In this document: positions 8,849 to 19,942 of the stretch, in pieces
How the letters are laid out: every line of letters starts with the position of its first letter
Position numbering within the stretch: position 1 is the stretch's first letter
Program-made: the position numbers and the translations under genes
NCBI RefSeq assembly: GCF_002742645.2
Contig: NZ_CP033875.1
Location: 4,318,001-4,382,000, forward strand
Length of the DNA stretch: 64,000 nt
Source: Caulobacter sp. FWC26
Lineage (GTDB): Bacteria > Pseudomonadota > Alphaproteobacteria > Caulobacterales > Caulobacteraceae
Direction: 5' to 3'
Notes under the pieces: model-generated
What the model was told of the DNA's origin: nothing
Seen by the model: only the letters and a program-made list of their open reading frames with translations
The model's database searches: none

Positions 8849-9676
8849 TTATGCGTCGAACGCGACCAGTCCGGTGGTCAGATCGTAGCAAGCCGAGACC
8901 ACCTTGAGGCGACCCTCCGCCAGCTTTTCGGCCAGCACCCCGTCGGCCACCTTCAGGCGGGCGGCGACGTCGCGCACATTCTGGCGAATGGCCGCGTCCT
9001 GCAAGTCCGCCGGATGGCGCTCCTCGGCAGCGACCACCGCCGGCAGGATCGGCAGCACCATTTCGTGGAGCGCGCCATGCAGGTGCGCGTGCTTGGTGGC
9101 GACATCGACCGCCGCGCCGACGGCGCCGCACTTGGTATGGCCCAGAACCACGATCAGCGGCGCGCCCAGGTGCTCGACGGCGTAGATGATCGATCCGAGG
9201 CCCTCGCGGCCGACCGTGGAGCCGGCGACGCGGACCACGAACAGTTCGCCGAGATTGCAGTCGAACACCAGTTCCGGCGCGACCCGACTGTCGGAGCAGC
9301 CGACGACGATCGCGAACGGCTTCTGGCCGTTGGAGAGCTCAGCGACGCGCGCCAGCGACGGCAGCATCAGATTGGCCCCGCCTCGCGCGAAGATCGCGTT
9401 GCCGTGCTTGAGGCGGCCCAGCGCTTCCTCCGGCGTCACCTCCTGCGGCGGCGCATGGCTTTCGGGCTCGTGGGCGGGGTCCGGCTCCATCGGCTTGACG
9501 CTGGCCAGCGCCTTGTCGAGCGCGGCCTTGTCGCTGGCCTGATGCTTGAGGGCGCTGGCGGTGCGCCGCCCCTTCTTGGTCAGCACGCTAGGCCCGTGTC
9601 CCTCGCCCTCGGCGAAGGCCAGCGCGGGCGCGGCCATGCCGGCCAGCGCGCCCAAAAGGAGCCGTCTCGAAACCAT
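8849..9676 (-). CDS. Exported beta-class carbonic anhydrase with Tat-like signal
   Basis: The chosen ATG at 9676 follows GGGGGAC at normal spacing and gives a 275-residue precursor. Its N-terminus MVSRRLLLGALAGMAAPALAFA is a twin-arginine-style signal with an AFA cleavage site; an upstream in-frame start at 9730 would bury this signal. The mature protein contains the beta-carbonic anhydrase motifs CSDSRV (Cys, Asp-Arg) and LGHTKCGAV (His, Cys). Tat export fits an enzyme that loads zinc in the cytoplasm before translocation. It would interconvert CO2 and bicarbonate in the periplasm. The residues between signal and catalytic domain (about 25-80) are charged and probably form a linker. It lies 83 bases upstream of the macroglobulin gene on the same strand. 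Confidence 0.9.
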   Translation of the reverse strand: MVSRRLLLGALAGMAAPALAFAEGEGHGPSVLTKKGRRTASALKHQASDKAALDKALASVKPMEPDPAHEPESHAPPQEVTPEEALGRLKHGNAIFARGGANLMLPSLARVAELSNGQKPFAIVVGCSDSRVAPELVFDCNLGELFVVRVAGSTVGREGLGSIIYAVEHLGAPLIVVLGHTKCGAVGAAVDVATKHAHLHGALHEMVLPILPAVVAAEERHPADLQDAAIRQNVRDVAARLKVADGVLAEKLAEGRLKVVSACYDLTTGLVAFDA

Positions 9677-9748
9677 CTCGTCCCCCGACGCGGTTGGATG
9701 TCGGCGAGACGTTAGGCCAAGACGGTTCAAGACAAGGTTAATCGATCC

Positions 9749-10222
9749 CTACAGCGGCAATTCGACACGCTTGACCACCGTGCGCATGGCGATGCTGGAA
9801 CTGACCCGCACCACACCGGGGATCCGGGTCAGTTCCTGGGCGTGGACGCGCTCCAGGTCATCCACGTCACGCACCACCAGACGCAGAAGATAGTCCGAGC
9901 CGCCGGTCATCAGATAGCATTCCGCCACCTCCCGGACGCCGGTGACGGCCTTCTCGAAGGCGCTCAGTGCGCTTTCGGCCTGGGACGACAGGGTCACGGT
10001 CACGAAGACGCTGAGCGGCAGGCCCACGGCCCGCTCGTCGATCACCGCAGCGTAGCGGCTGATGACCCCCTGCTCCTCCAACGCGCGCACGCGGCGCAGG
10101 CAGGCCGACTCCGACAAACTGACCGCCTCGCCCAGCTCGACAAAGCTGGCGCGCCCCCGCCTTTGCAGCACGGTGAGGAGCTTCCGATCGAAACTATCGA
10201 GTTCCACGGCGGCTTTCTTCAT
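9749..10222 (-). CDS. Lrp/AsnC family transcriptional regulator
   Basis: A 157-residue protein with an N-terminal winged helix-turn-helix (about 8-55, 'FVELGEAVSLSESACLRRVRALEEQGVI') and a C-terminal RAM/ligand-binding alpha-beta domain (about 70-145). Both match the Lrp/AsnC architecture and length. It is transcribed divergently from alanine dehydrogenase across a 119-bp gap. In other bacteria an Lrp-type activator in this position (AldR, BkdR-like) responds to alanine and controls ald. That role here is inference from position. A palindrome lies directly upstream of its start codon and could be its own operator. Confidence 0.9.
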   Translation of the reverse strand: MKKAAVELDSFDRKLLTVLQRRGRASFVELGEAVSLSESACLRRVRALEEQGVISRYAAVIDERAVGLPLSVFVTVTLSSQAESALSAFEKAVTGVREVAECYLMTGGSDYLLRLVVRDVDDLERVHAQELTRIPGVVRVSSSIAMRTVVKRVELPL

Positions 10223-10259
10223 GACTTGACTATATCACGCAGGATTCCTGCATCAAGTC
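10223..10259. promoter_or_regulatory. Candidate Lrp-type operator in the regulator/ald divergent promoter
   Basis: The gap between the Lrp-type gene and ald contains a 13-base palindrome, GCAGGA-T-TCCTGC (10239-10251). It is enclosed by an outer inverted pair GACTTGA (10223-10229) and TCAAGTC (10253-10259). Lrp proteins bind degenerate palindromes of about 15 bases, often in multiples, so this is a plausible autoregulatory and ald-control site. The two inverted pairs do not share a centre, so they may be separate half-site sets. Confidence 0.5.
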
Positions 10260-10341
10260 GCACGCCGAGGCCGAAATCGCCAAGAAACCTGCGAAGAAAG
10301 AGGCGCATGATCGCATCTAAAGCGCTTTTGGAGGAAGCATC

Positions 10342-11454
10342 ATGCGCGTTGGCGTCCCTTCCGAGATCAAACCGGGCGAACACCGGGTCGGCCTCACCCC
10401 TACCGCCGTCCGTGAGTATGTCGGCCACGGCCACACCGTCATCGTCCAGTCGGGCGCGGGCCTCGGCGCCGGCTACGCCGACGACGTCTACGTCAAGGCG
10501 GGCGCCAGCATCGTTCCCGACGCCGCCGCCGTCTTCGCCGGCGCGGACATGATCGTGAAGGTCAAGGAGCCGCAGAAGGTCGAGTGGGAAAAGCTCGAGC
10601 CGCGCCACATCCTCTTCACCTACCTCCACCTCGCGCCCGATCCCGCCCAGACCGAAGGCCTGCTCAAGAGCGGCTGCGCGGCCATCGCCTATGAGACCGT
10701 CACCGACGCCAAGGGCGGCCTGCCGCTGCTCGCCCCCATGTCGGAAGTGGCCGGCCGGATCGCCGTGTTCTCGGCGGCCGAAACGCTGCTGAAGCACAAT
10801 GGCGGCATGGGCTTGCTGCTCTGCGGCGTGCCCGGCGTGCCGCCGGCGCGCGTGGCCGTGCTGGGCGGCGGCGTGGTCGGCAGCAACGCCGCGCGCATGG
10901 CGGCGGGCCTAGGCGCCGAGGTCGTAGTGCTGGAACGCTCTATCCCGCGCATGCGCGAGCTGGACGACCTCTATCAAGGCCGGATCCTGACCCGCTACTC
11001 GACCTTCGGGGCGGTGGAGGAAGAAATTCTCAAGGCCGACGTCGTCATCGGCGCGGTACTGACCGCCGGCGCGGCCGCGCCCAAGCTGGTGCGCCGCGAG
11101 CACCTCAAGCAGATGAAGCCCGGCTCGGTGCTCGTCGACGTCTCGATCGATCAGGGCGGCTGCTTCGAGACCAGCAAGCCGACCACCCACGCCGAGCCGA
11201 CCTATACGGTCGACGGCGTCGTCCACTACTGTGTGGCCAACATGCCGGGCGCGGCGCCGCGCACGTCGTCGGAAGCCCTGGGCAACGCGACCCTGCCCTT
11301 TGGCCTGGCTCTGGCCGACAAGGGCCTGGACGCGCTGAAGACCAACGTCCACCTCGCGCGCGGCCTGAACGTCCTGAACGGCGAACTGGCCCACCCGGCC
11401 GTCGCCGAGGCCCTGGGCAAGCCCTCGATCGACCCGTACGGCGCCTGGAAGTAA
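10342..11454 (+). CDS. ald: Alanine dehydrogenase
   Basis: The 370-residue product begins MRVGVPSEIKPGEHRVGLTP, the near-invariant start of NAD-dependent alanine dehydrogenases. The Rossmann fingerprint VAVLGGGVVGSNAA lies near residue 173. The conserved LFTYLHLA segment carrying the catalytic His is near residue 95. It oxidatively deaminates L-alanine to pyruvate plus ammonia, or runs in reverse. The ATG follows GGAGGAAGCATC. Length equals the family norm (about 370). It is probably under control of the divergent Lrp-type regulator and ends at a clear intrinsic terminator. Confidence 0.97.
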   Translation: MRVGVPSEIKPGEHRVGLTPTAVREYVGHGHTVIVQSGAGLGAGYADDVYVKAGASIVPDAAAVFAGADMIVKVKEPQKVEWEKLEPRHILFTYLHLAPDPAQTEGLLKSGCAAIAYETVTDAKGGLPLLAPMSEVAGRIAVFSAAETLLKHNGGMGLLLCGVPGVPPARVAVLGGGVVGSNAARMAAGLGAEVVVLERSIPRMRELDDLYQGRILTRYSTFGAVEEEILKADVVIGAVLTAGAAAPKLVRREHLKQMKPGSVLVDVSIDQGGCFETSKPTTHAEPTYTVDGVVHYCVANMPGAAPRTSSEALGNATLPFGLALADKGLDALKTNVHLARGLNVLNGELAHPAVAEALGKPSIDPYGAWK

Positions 11455-11480
11455 GACCGTCCGGTTACATCAGATAGAAG

Positions 11481-11516
11481 AAGGGCGCCGCGCGGGTCTC
11501 GCACGGCGCCCTTTTT
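11481..11516 (+). terminator. Intrinsic terminator after ald
   Basis: Ten-base arms AAGGGCGCCG (11481-11490) and CGGCGCCCTT (11504-11513) are perfect complements, followed by a run of five T. It lies 27 bases after the ald stop and faces the convergent cytidylyltransferase gene. Confidence 0.9.
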
Positions 11517-11548
11517 AGTTTTGGGAGAGAGACAGACGCTTACAAAAG

Positions 11549-12253
11549 TCAGGCGGCGAAGCGGGCGATGTCCTGACGGTTCTCGACCAGGTCGAGCACG
11601 TCGCCCATGCGGAAATCGGGGTCGCCGGGATAGAGGGCGTCGTAGACCGAGCGCGCGAAAGCCAGATCGGCGGCGGTCTTGACCCGCCAGTCCAGCCGCG
11701 ACCAGTCGCGGGCGGCGCGCAGGTGGGCCTGACTCCAGCGCTGCGGCTGGGCGCGAATGGCGGCGGTGGGCGAGATGCGCGCGGTCGGGTCGCGCTCTTC
11801 GGCGGCGGCCTCGCGCAGAACGCCGGCCTTGATGACCTCGACCTCAAGCCCGGCCGGATAGGTCCGGTGGACGCGGTTGGAGGTGTAGTCGGCGCCGCTG
11901 GCCAGGCCCATCCGGACCGCGTCGTCGACCACGCCTGCGTCCATGAACGGGGCGTCGCCCTTCAGGCGAACCACATGGCTGACGGCGCTGATCGCGTCGG
12001 CGCAGCGGGCGATGCGCGCCAGGATGTCGGCCCCGGCCCCGCGATGAACGGTGTGGCCGCGCGAGACGAGAAAGCCCGCCAGGGCGTCGTCAGCCTCGTC
12101 CTGACTGGTGGCGACGATGATCTTGGAAAGGCAGCGCGCGCCGCGCAGACGCTCCAGCTGACGCACGATCATCGGCTGGCCCTGCAGCGTGGCCATCGAC
12201 TTGCCCGGCAGCCGGGACGAACCCATGCGGGCTTGCAGGACGGCGAGGATCAT
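11549..12253 (-). CDS. Sugar cytidylyltransferase (SpsF/acylneuraminate type)
   Basis: Starting at ATG 12253 (GGGAGA nine bases upstream), the 234-residue protein opens MILAVLQARMGSSRLPGKSM, the nucleotide-binding loop of the SpsF/NeuA/PseF cytidylyltransferase group. That group activates nonulosonic or related sugars as CMP derivatives for glycan or flagellin decoration. An RLKGDAPFMD stretch near residue 85 matches the conserved metal/CTP region. Family members are often found with aldo/keto reductase-like proteins; here such a gene lies 168 bases upstream on the same strand. The actual sugar is unknown, and no nonulosonate synthase (NeuB/PseI) is in the window. A frame extension to 12280 is possible but lacks a good ribosome-binding site. 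Confidence 0.85.
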   Translation of the reverse strand: MILAVLQARMGSSRLPGKSMATLQGQPMIVRQLERLRGARCLSKIIVATSQDEADDALAGFLVSRGHTVHRGAGADILARIARCADAISAVSHVVRLKGDAPFMDAGVVDDAVRMGLASGADYTSNRVHRTYPAGLEVEVIKAGVLREAAAEERDPTARISPTAAIRAQPQRWSQAHLRAARDWSRLDWRVKTAADLAFARSVYDALYPGDPDFRMGDVLDLVENRQDIARFAA

Positions 12254-12420
12254 GGACGCGTCTCCCTTTGTTGGGAACAACTTAGACCTAAAGAATAAAA
12301 CCTCGATGAATCAGAAACTTATGCGACCTTAACAGGCACGCTTAACGCGCGCTGAACGACGCGGGCAAAGGCGCGCGCCGTCCGATGCGATCTATTGTCG
12401 GGTGTGATTCTAGGCGGGTG

Positions 12421-13305
12421 TTAGGCGACCCAACGTCGCGGATCGAGCGCGACCGGATCGTCGATGGCCATGTCGTCCCAGTCGAGGTCCGGCGGCGGAC
12501 TCGAGGCGGCCGCGACCACCGCCGACAGCTCGGCGGCGGAGTTGACACCGACCAGAACCGCCGAGCCTTCGGCGCGCGACAAGGCAAAGCCCAGCGCAGC
12601 CTGCAGCGGGTCCGAGCGCCCCTCGGCGATCATCCGGCGCACGCGCGACAGACGCCCCGAAGCGCCCTTCAACTGTGCGGGCACGCGATCAGGCGGCAGG
12701 AACAGCAGGCCGTTCAGGAAGATCGAGCGCAGATGCACCTCGATCCCCATCCCGGCGATGCGTTGCAGCGAGCCGTCAGCCAGCAGGCGCTGGTCCAGCA
12801 GCGAGGCCGGGGCTTGCAGAATGTCGGGCTTGAAGCGCTTGGCCACCCCGACCGGATCATCCGAGGCGTGGGCCGAGACGCCGATCTTGGCGAACAGGCC
12901 CTGGTTTTTCAGGCGCTGCAGGCGCTCCCACAGCGCCGCGCCGTGCGGGCCGAACAGCTCGGCGGGCGAGTGAACGACAATGGCGTCGGCGCGCTCGACG
13001 CCGATGCGACGCAGGGCGGCGCGGGCCTCGGCCTCGACATAGTCGGGACCGCGATCGGCGCGCGCGGTCGAGATCGTCACGCGGAACGGAACCGGGCGCG
13101 GAATGAGGTCGCCCAGCAGGGTTTCAGCGCGGCCAAACAGGCCCGAGGCGTCCAGCACCGACAGCTTGGCGCGCGCGGCGATGTTCAGGATATCGCGGGC
13201 TTCGGCTTCCGGCGTGCGGCCTCGCGGCGCGGACGAGCTCCCGCCGTCGAGGCCGAATTGAGCGGCCGCCAGACCCAGTTTTGAGACCGAAATGGACATC
13301 GCCAT
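12421..13305 (-). CDS. Aldo/keto reductase-fold protein with degenerate active site
   Basis: From ATG 13305 (13299 is an alternative, with the same frame two codons later) the product is 294 residues. The N-terminus KLGLAAAQFGLDGG and the TIM-barrel pattern match aldo/keto reductases that accompany SpsF-like cytidylyltransferases. In the family the tetrad is Asp-Tyr-Lys-His. Here the D-T-A-x-x-Y-G-x-x-E segment reads LDASGLFGRAE near residue 55, so Asp is kept but Tyr is Phe. The T-K segment reads ISTARAD near 80, so Lys is lost. The His remains in IVVHSP. Classical NADPH reductase chemistry is therefore doubtful. The C-terminal NADP-binding-like part (SAVLVGVNSAAEL) is retained. A role with the downstream cytidylyltransferase in glycan synthesis is inference. 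Confidence 0.8.
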   Translation of the reverse strand: MAMSISVSKLGLAAAQFGLDGGSSSAPRGRTPEAEARDILNIAARAKLSVLDASGLFGRAETLLGDLIPRPVPFRVTISTARADRGPDYVEAEARAALRRIGVERADAIVVHSPAELFGPHGAALWERLQRLKNQGLFAKIGVSAHASDDPVGVAKRFKPDILQAPASLLDQRLLADGSLQRIAGMGIEVHLRSIFLNGLLFLPPDRVPAQLKGASGRLSRVRRMIAEGRSDPLQAALGFALSRAEGSAVLVGVNSAAELSAVVAAASSPPPDLDWDDMAIDDPVALDPRRWVA

Positions 13306-13399
13306 CCGTGCGCGAAACTCACCAACAGAACCCGAGGCTAAGCCCCAAGGTTTGAACATCCGGTTTCTGGAACCTTGCCGAGGGGTTAAAGTCGCGCCG

Positions 13400-14374
13400 A
13401 TGACCTTTGACGTAAAAGACGCCGCCTGGCCGATGCACGGCCTGGCCGAAGACGCCCGCCCGGCCTTGGCCCAGGCGCTTTCGAGAGGCCCAGCGGCCCT
13501 GGCGACGATCGTCGCGCTGGGCGGCGGCGGGCCGCGCCCTGTTGGCGCTCAGATGGTGTTCGGCGACAGACTCATCTCGGGTTTCCTGTCGGGCGGCTGC
13601 ATCGAGGCCGACGTCGAGGTCCATGCCCGTGCATGCCTGGAAGACGGCGTTCCGCGCCGGCTGGTCTATGGCGAGGGCAGCCCCTGGCCCGATATCCGAC
13701 TCCTCTGCGGCGCGCGGATCGAGATCCTAGTCGAACGGATCGCGCCCGACGACGCGGCCGCCCGAACCCTGCTCGACCTCGCCGCCGCCCGCCTGCCGGC
13801 TTTCTGGGTCAGCGATGGTGCGCGCCGAATCTGCGCCGAGGAGCCGCAAGTCCCTTGGCCGGGCGCGTTCGAGCGGGCTTACGGCCCGGTCCCGCGCCTG
13901 GTGGTGATCGGCGGCGATCCAACGGCGCTGGCCATTGCGGGGCTAGCGACGCAGTCCGGTCACGAGACCTTCCTGCTGCGCCCCAAGGGTCCGGTCGCCC
14001 CGCCGCCTCTGCCGGGCGTCGCCTATCGCCGCGAGCCGCTGGAAGAAGCCCTCGCCGCCATCGGGCTGGACGCCTGGACGTCAGTGGCGGTGTGCGGTCA
14101 CGATCTGGAGCAGGATCACACGGCGCTGATGGCGGCCCTGCCCTCCCCCGCGCCCTATGTCGGCCTGCTGGGCGCGCGGCGCCGCCTGCCCGAACGCCTC
14201 GCACGCCTGAAGGCGGCGGGTCTTGGCGAACGCGATCTCACCAAGCTACGCGCGCCGATCGGCCTCGATTTGGGCGGCAAGGCGCCGTTCGAGGTGGCCG
14301 TCGCGGTGATCGGCGAGGTGATGGCTACCCGGCACGGCCAGCCGGCGCTCGAACGGCGGGCTGTGGAAGCTTAG
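13400..14374 (+). CDS. xdhC: XdhC/CoxI family protein (molybdenum hydroxylase maturation type)
   Basis: A 324-residue protein starting at ATG 13400; the frame is open further upstream, but that would overlap the divergent aldo/keto reductase gene. Residues about 20-95 contain the XdhC/CoxI domain with the signature SGGCIEADVEV. Residues about 160-300 form the XdhC Rossmann domain (RLVVIGGDPTALAIAGLA; YVGLLGARRRLPERLA). XdhC proteins bind molybdenum cofactor, help its sulfuration and insert it into xanthine dehydrogenase-like enzymes. No molybdenum hydroxylase subunit is encoded in the window, so the client is elsewhere or unknown. Its stop overlaps the stop of the convergent creatininase gene by four bases. 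Confidence 0.9.
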   Translation: MTFDVKDAAWPMHGLAEDARPALAQALSRGPAALATIVALGGGGPRPVGAQMVFGDRLISGFLSGGCIEADVEVHARACLEDGVPRRLVYGEGSPWPDIRLLCGARIEILVERIAPDDAAARTLLDLAAARLPAFWVSDGARRICAEEPQVPWPGAFERAYGPVPRLVVIGGDPTALAIAGLATQSGHETFLLRPKGPVAPPPLPGVAYRREPLEEALAAIGLDAWTSVAVCGHDLEQDHTALMAALPSPAPYVGLLGARRRLPERLARLKAAGLGERDLTKLRAPIGLDLGGKAPFEVAVAVIGEVMATRHGQPALERRAVEA

Positions 14375-15126
14375 GCCGGCGCCTGCTCGGCCGCGAACGC
14401 CGCCAGGTCTTCGATCAGGGCGTTGGCGGCCATGTTCACCAGCTCGCCGCCCTTTTCGGGCGTCGCCTGGGCCGGGTCCGAACCCATGCGGCCGTCGGCG
14501 TAGCGGGCGCGGAAATCCAGCGCTTCGCGGATCGGTCCCGTCGGCGCGATCTGGGGCGAATAGGCCGCCGTCTTGATCGCCTCGGGATAGGCCCACTGGG
14601 TCACCGCGATCTCGGACGGGGTGGCGTGGCTGCCGTGTCCGGTCGGAAACTGCCGGTTGGCCAGGGCGTTGACGCCGGCCAGGTCCCACCAGTTCTTAAG
14701 CTTGAGCGCGAACGGCGCGCGCTGCTGGCGGAAGCTGTAATCGGCGTAGATCTCCGAGAACGCGGCCTCGATCGAGGCCACGTTGCCGCCGTGCCCGTTC
14801 AGGAAATAGATCCGTGTGAAGCCGTGCGCCGACAGCGACCGCACCCAGTCGCCGATCGCGGCGATGAAGGTCGAGGGCCGCAGGAAGATGGTGCCCGGAA
14901 ACGCCAGGTGATGCTGGGCCATGCCGATATTGAAGGTCGGCGCCACCAGCACCTTGTCGTCGGCGCGCTTGCTGGCCTCATGGGCGATGATCTCGGGGCA
15001 CAGCCAGTCGGTGCCCAGAAGGCCCGTCGGACCGTGCTGTTCATTCGACCCGATCGGCACCACCACGGCGGTGTTCGTCTCGAGCCGAGCCTTGATCTCG
15101 GGCCAGGTAGAGAGGGCGAGCAGCAT
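14371..15126 (-). CDS. Creatininase family amidohydrolase
   Basis: The 251-residue protein has the creatininase metal-binding set: VPIGSNEQHGPTGLLGTDWL near residue 25 (Glu, His, Asp ligands), NGHGGN near 115, and GHGSHATPSE near 165. Members hydrolyse cyclic amides such as creatinine, or act on formamide intermediates of riboflavin/F420-like pathways and mycofactocin peptides. Substrate cannot be assigned from sequence alone. It is convergent with the XdhC-like gene (four-base overlap of stop codons) and divergent from the GAF/Fis regulator. Length is normal for the family. Confidence 0.88.
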   Translation of the reverse strand: MLLALSTWPEIKARLETNTAVVVPIGSNEQHGPTGLLGTDWLCPEIIAHEASKRADDKVLVAPTFNIGMAQHHLAFPGTIFLRPSTFIAAIGDWVRSLSAHGFTRIYFLNGHGGNVASIEAAFSEIYADYSFRQQRAPFALKLKNWWDLAGVNALANRQFPTGHGSHATPSEIAVTQWAYPEAIKTAAYSPQIAPTGPIREALDFRARYADGRMGSDPAQATPEKGGELVNMAANALIEDLAAFAAEQAPA

Positions 15127-15263
15127 CGAAAACTCCTGAGCAACGCGACGTTTTGTCTAAGCTCAATCTGGGTCCGGACAAGTAGAATCCCTGATTGCGG
15201 CCGCACGCCCGCTGGCGTCATGGTGCGCTTCTGGGCGGCTTGGCCGCGCCAGGGAGGATCATG

Positions 15264-16214
15264 ATGGCCGAAGGCCACGCCGACCGGGTCTTATCCGTCT
15301 TGAGCAACGGCGCCGCCGCGGCGCTGTCGCCGATCGCCGCCTCGTGGCGGCGCTGCCTCACCCAGCACCACCTGGACCCCGAGAACCGCAAGCCTCCCGA
15401 GACCCTGACCAGCGCCGAACTGCGCGAGGCGCAGGAGCGCATGGGCCCCTTCCTGGCGGCGGCGCGGGACAATCTGGACTCGCTGTTCCAGGCGGTGGGC
15501 GAGTCGGGCTGCTGCGTGTTGCTGACCGACGCCGAGGGCGTGCCCGTCGATCGTCGTGGCGTGGCGGGGGACGACCCGGTCTTCCGCCGCTGGGGCCTGT
15601 GGGAAGGGGCGGTCTGGAGCGAGGCCCGCGAAGGCACCAACGGTATCGGCACCTGTCTGGCCGAACAACGCGTCCTGACCGTGCACCGCGACCAGCACTT
15701 CCATACCCGCAATATCGGGCTGTCCTGCACGGTGGCGCCGCTGTTCGACGCGACGGGCGGCCTGGCCGGAGCGCTCGACGTCTCGTCCTGCCGCCCCGGC
15801 ATGGACGGCCTGACCAGCCTGGTCGAGCGCATCGTCACCGACGCCGCCCGCCGGATCGAGGCGCGCGCCTTCCGCGACGCGTTTCCGGACGCGCGCATCG
15901 TGCTGCTGCCCGAACAGACCCTGGAGCGGGCCTCGGCCCCAATGCTGGCCGTGGACGGTGACGACCTGATCATCGGCGCCACCCGGGCGGCCCGCCAAGC
16001 CCTGAAGCTGACCGACGCGGTTCTGCGCGGCGGGGTCACCTTCCCCGATCGCGCCGCCAGCCTGGACGAGGCCGAGCGGGCGGCGGTGCGGCGCGCGCTG
16101 TCTCAGACGGGCGGCAACGTTTCGGCGGCGGCGGCGCTGCTGGGCCTGTCGCGCGCCACGATGAATCGCAAGCTCAAGCGGCTCGACCTGGCGCGAGGCC
16201 GCGAATTCACCTGA
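15264..16214 (+). CDS. GAF-domain, Fis-type HTH regulator (AcoR-like without AAA+ domain)
   Basis: The ATG at 15264 is six bases after GGAGG; an ATG immediately before it (15261) is the alternative. The 316-residue protein has the AcoR-style N-terminal region, with the AASWRRC motif near residue 25 and a GAF sensor (about 75-200, including EGTNGIGTCLAEQ). A C-terminal Fis-type helix-turn-helix ends it (about 270-315, NVSAAAALLGLSRATMNRKL). The central sigma-54 ATPase domain of AcoR is absent, because the protein is too short and has no Walker A. It should therefore bind DNA but not activate sigma-54 polymerase directly. A perfect palindrome follows its stop codon, then aldehyde dehydrogenase and acetyl-CoA synthetase genes, which are its likely targets (inference). 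Confidence 0.88.
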   Translation: MAEGHADRVLSVLSNGAAAALSPIAASWRRCLTQHHLDPENRKPPETLTSAELREAQERMGPFLAAARDNLDSLFQAVGESGCCVLLTDAEGVPVDRRGVAGDDPVFRRWGLWEGAVWSEAREGTNGIGTCLAEQRVLTVHRDQHFHTRNIGLSCTVAPLFDATGGLAGALDVSSCRPGMDGLTSLVERIVTDAARRIEARAFRDAFPDARIVLLPEQTLERASAPMLAVDGDDLIIGATRAARQALKLTDAVLRGGVTFPDRAASLDEAERAAVRRALSQTGGNVSAAAALLGLSRATMNRKLKRLDLARGREFT

Positions 16215-16216
16215 AG

Positions 16217-16236
16217 GTGTCTCACCGATGAGACAC
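16217..16236. promoter_or_regulatory. Perfect 8-4-8 palindrome upstream of aldehyde dehydrogenase
   Basis: GTGTCTCA (16217-16224) and TGAGACAC (16229-16236) are exact reverse complements separated by CCGA. It starts two bases after the regulator stop and 98 bases before the aldehyde dehydrogenase ATG, a good distance for an activator or repressor site. No T-run follows, so a terminator is less likely. TGTCTC-type inverted repeats fit operators of Fis-HTH AcoR-like proteins; binding is inference. Confidence 0.65.
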
Positions 16237-16333
16237 TCGGCGCGATCCGGACTCCCGACCCGCTACGAAGCCCCGCTCTCTTGGCCGCAAGTTTTCTTCC
16301 AGATGTCCGCCGGTAAGGCGGCTGGAGGAAACC

Positions 16334-17854
<1,521 letters not shown>

Positions 17855-17882
17855 TCCGTTCGCAGGATCCCACGTCGGCCGT

Positions 17883-17918
17883 CCGGCGCGAGAAACCTTA
17901 TTGGTCTTCTTGCGCCGG
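17883..17918 (+). other. Long hairpin between aldehyde dehydrogenase and acs
   Basis: Arms 17883-17897 (CCGGCGCGAGAAACC) and 17903-17918 (GGTCTTCTTGCGCCGG) pair almost completely around a TTATT loop. It lies 29 bases after the dehydrogenase stop and 51 bases before the acs start. A T-tract is lacking, so it may be a weak terminator, a processing/stability hairpin or a leader structure of acs. Confidence 0.6.
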
Positions 17919-17968
17919 GCGGTTGGCTTCGCCTAATTCCGCGCCGATAATAAAGGGGAGTAGCGCAG

Positions 17969-19909
<1,941 letters not shown>

Positions 19910-19942
19910 CGAAAACCGGGCCGGCGCGTTAGCATCGACACG

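Noticed and set aside
12326..12346. A TTAA…TTAA pair that could be a CtrA site upstream of the cytidylyltransferase gene.
   Set aside because: The spacing is nine bases rather than the seven of the CtrA consensus TTAA-N7-TTAA, so I do not call it.
16270..16300. A TTGGCC…TTTTC stretch before the aldehyde dehydrogenase gene as a sigma-54 promoter.
   Set aside because: The GG and GC dinucleotides of the -24/-12 consensus do not fall at the required spacing, and the local regulator lacks the AAA+ domain.
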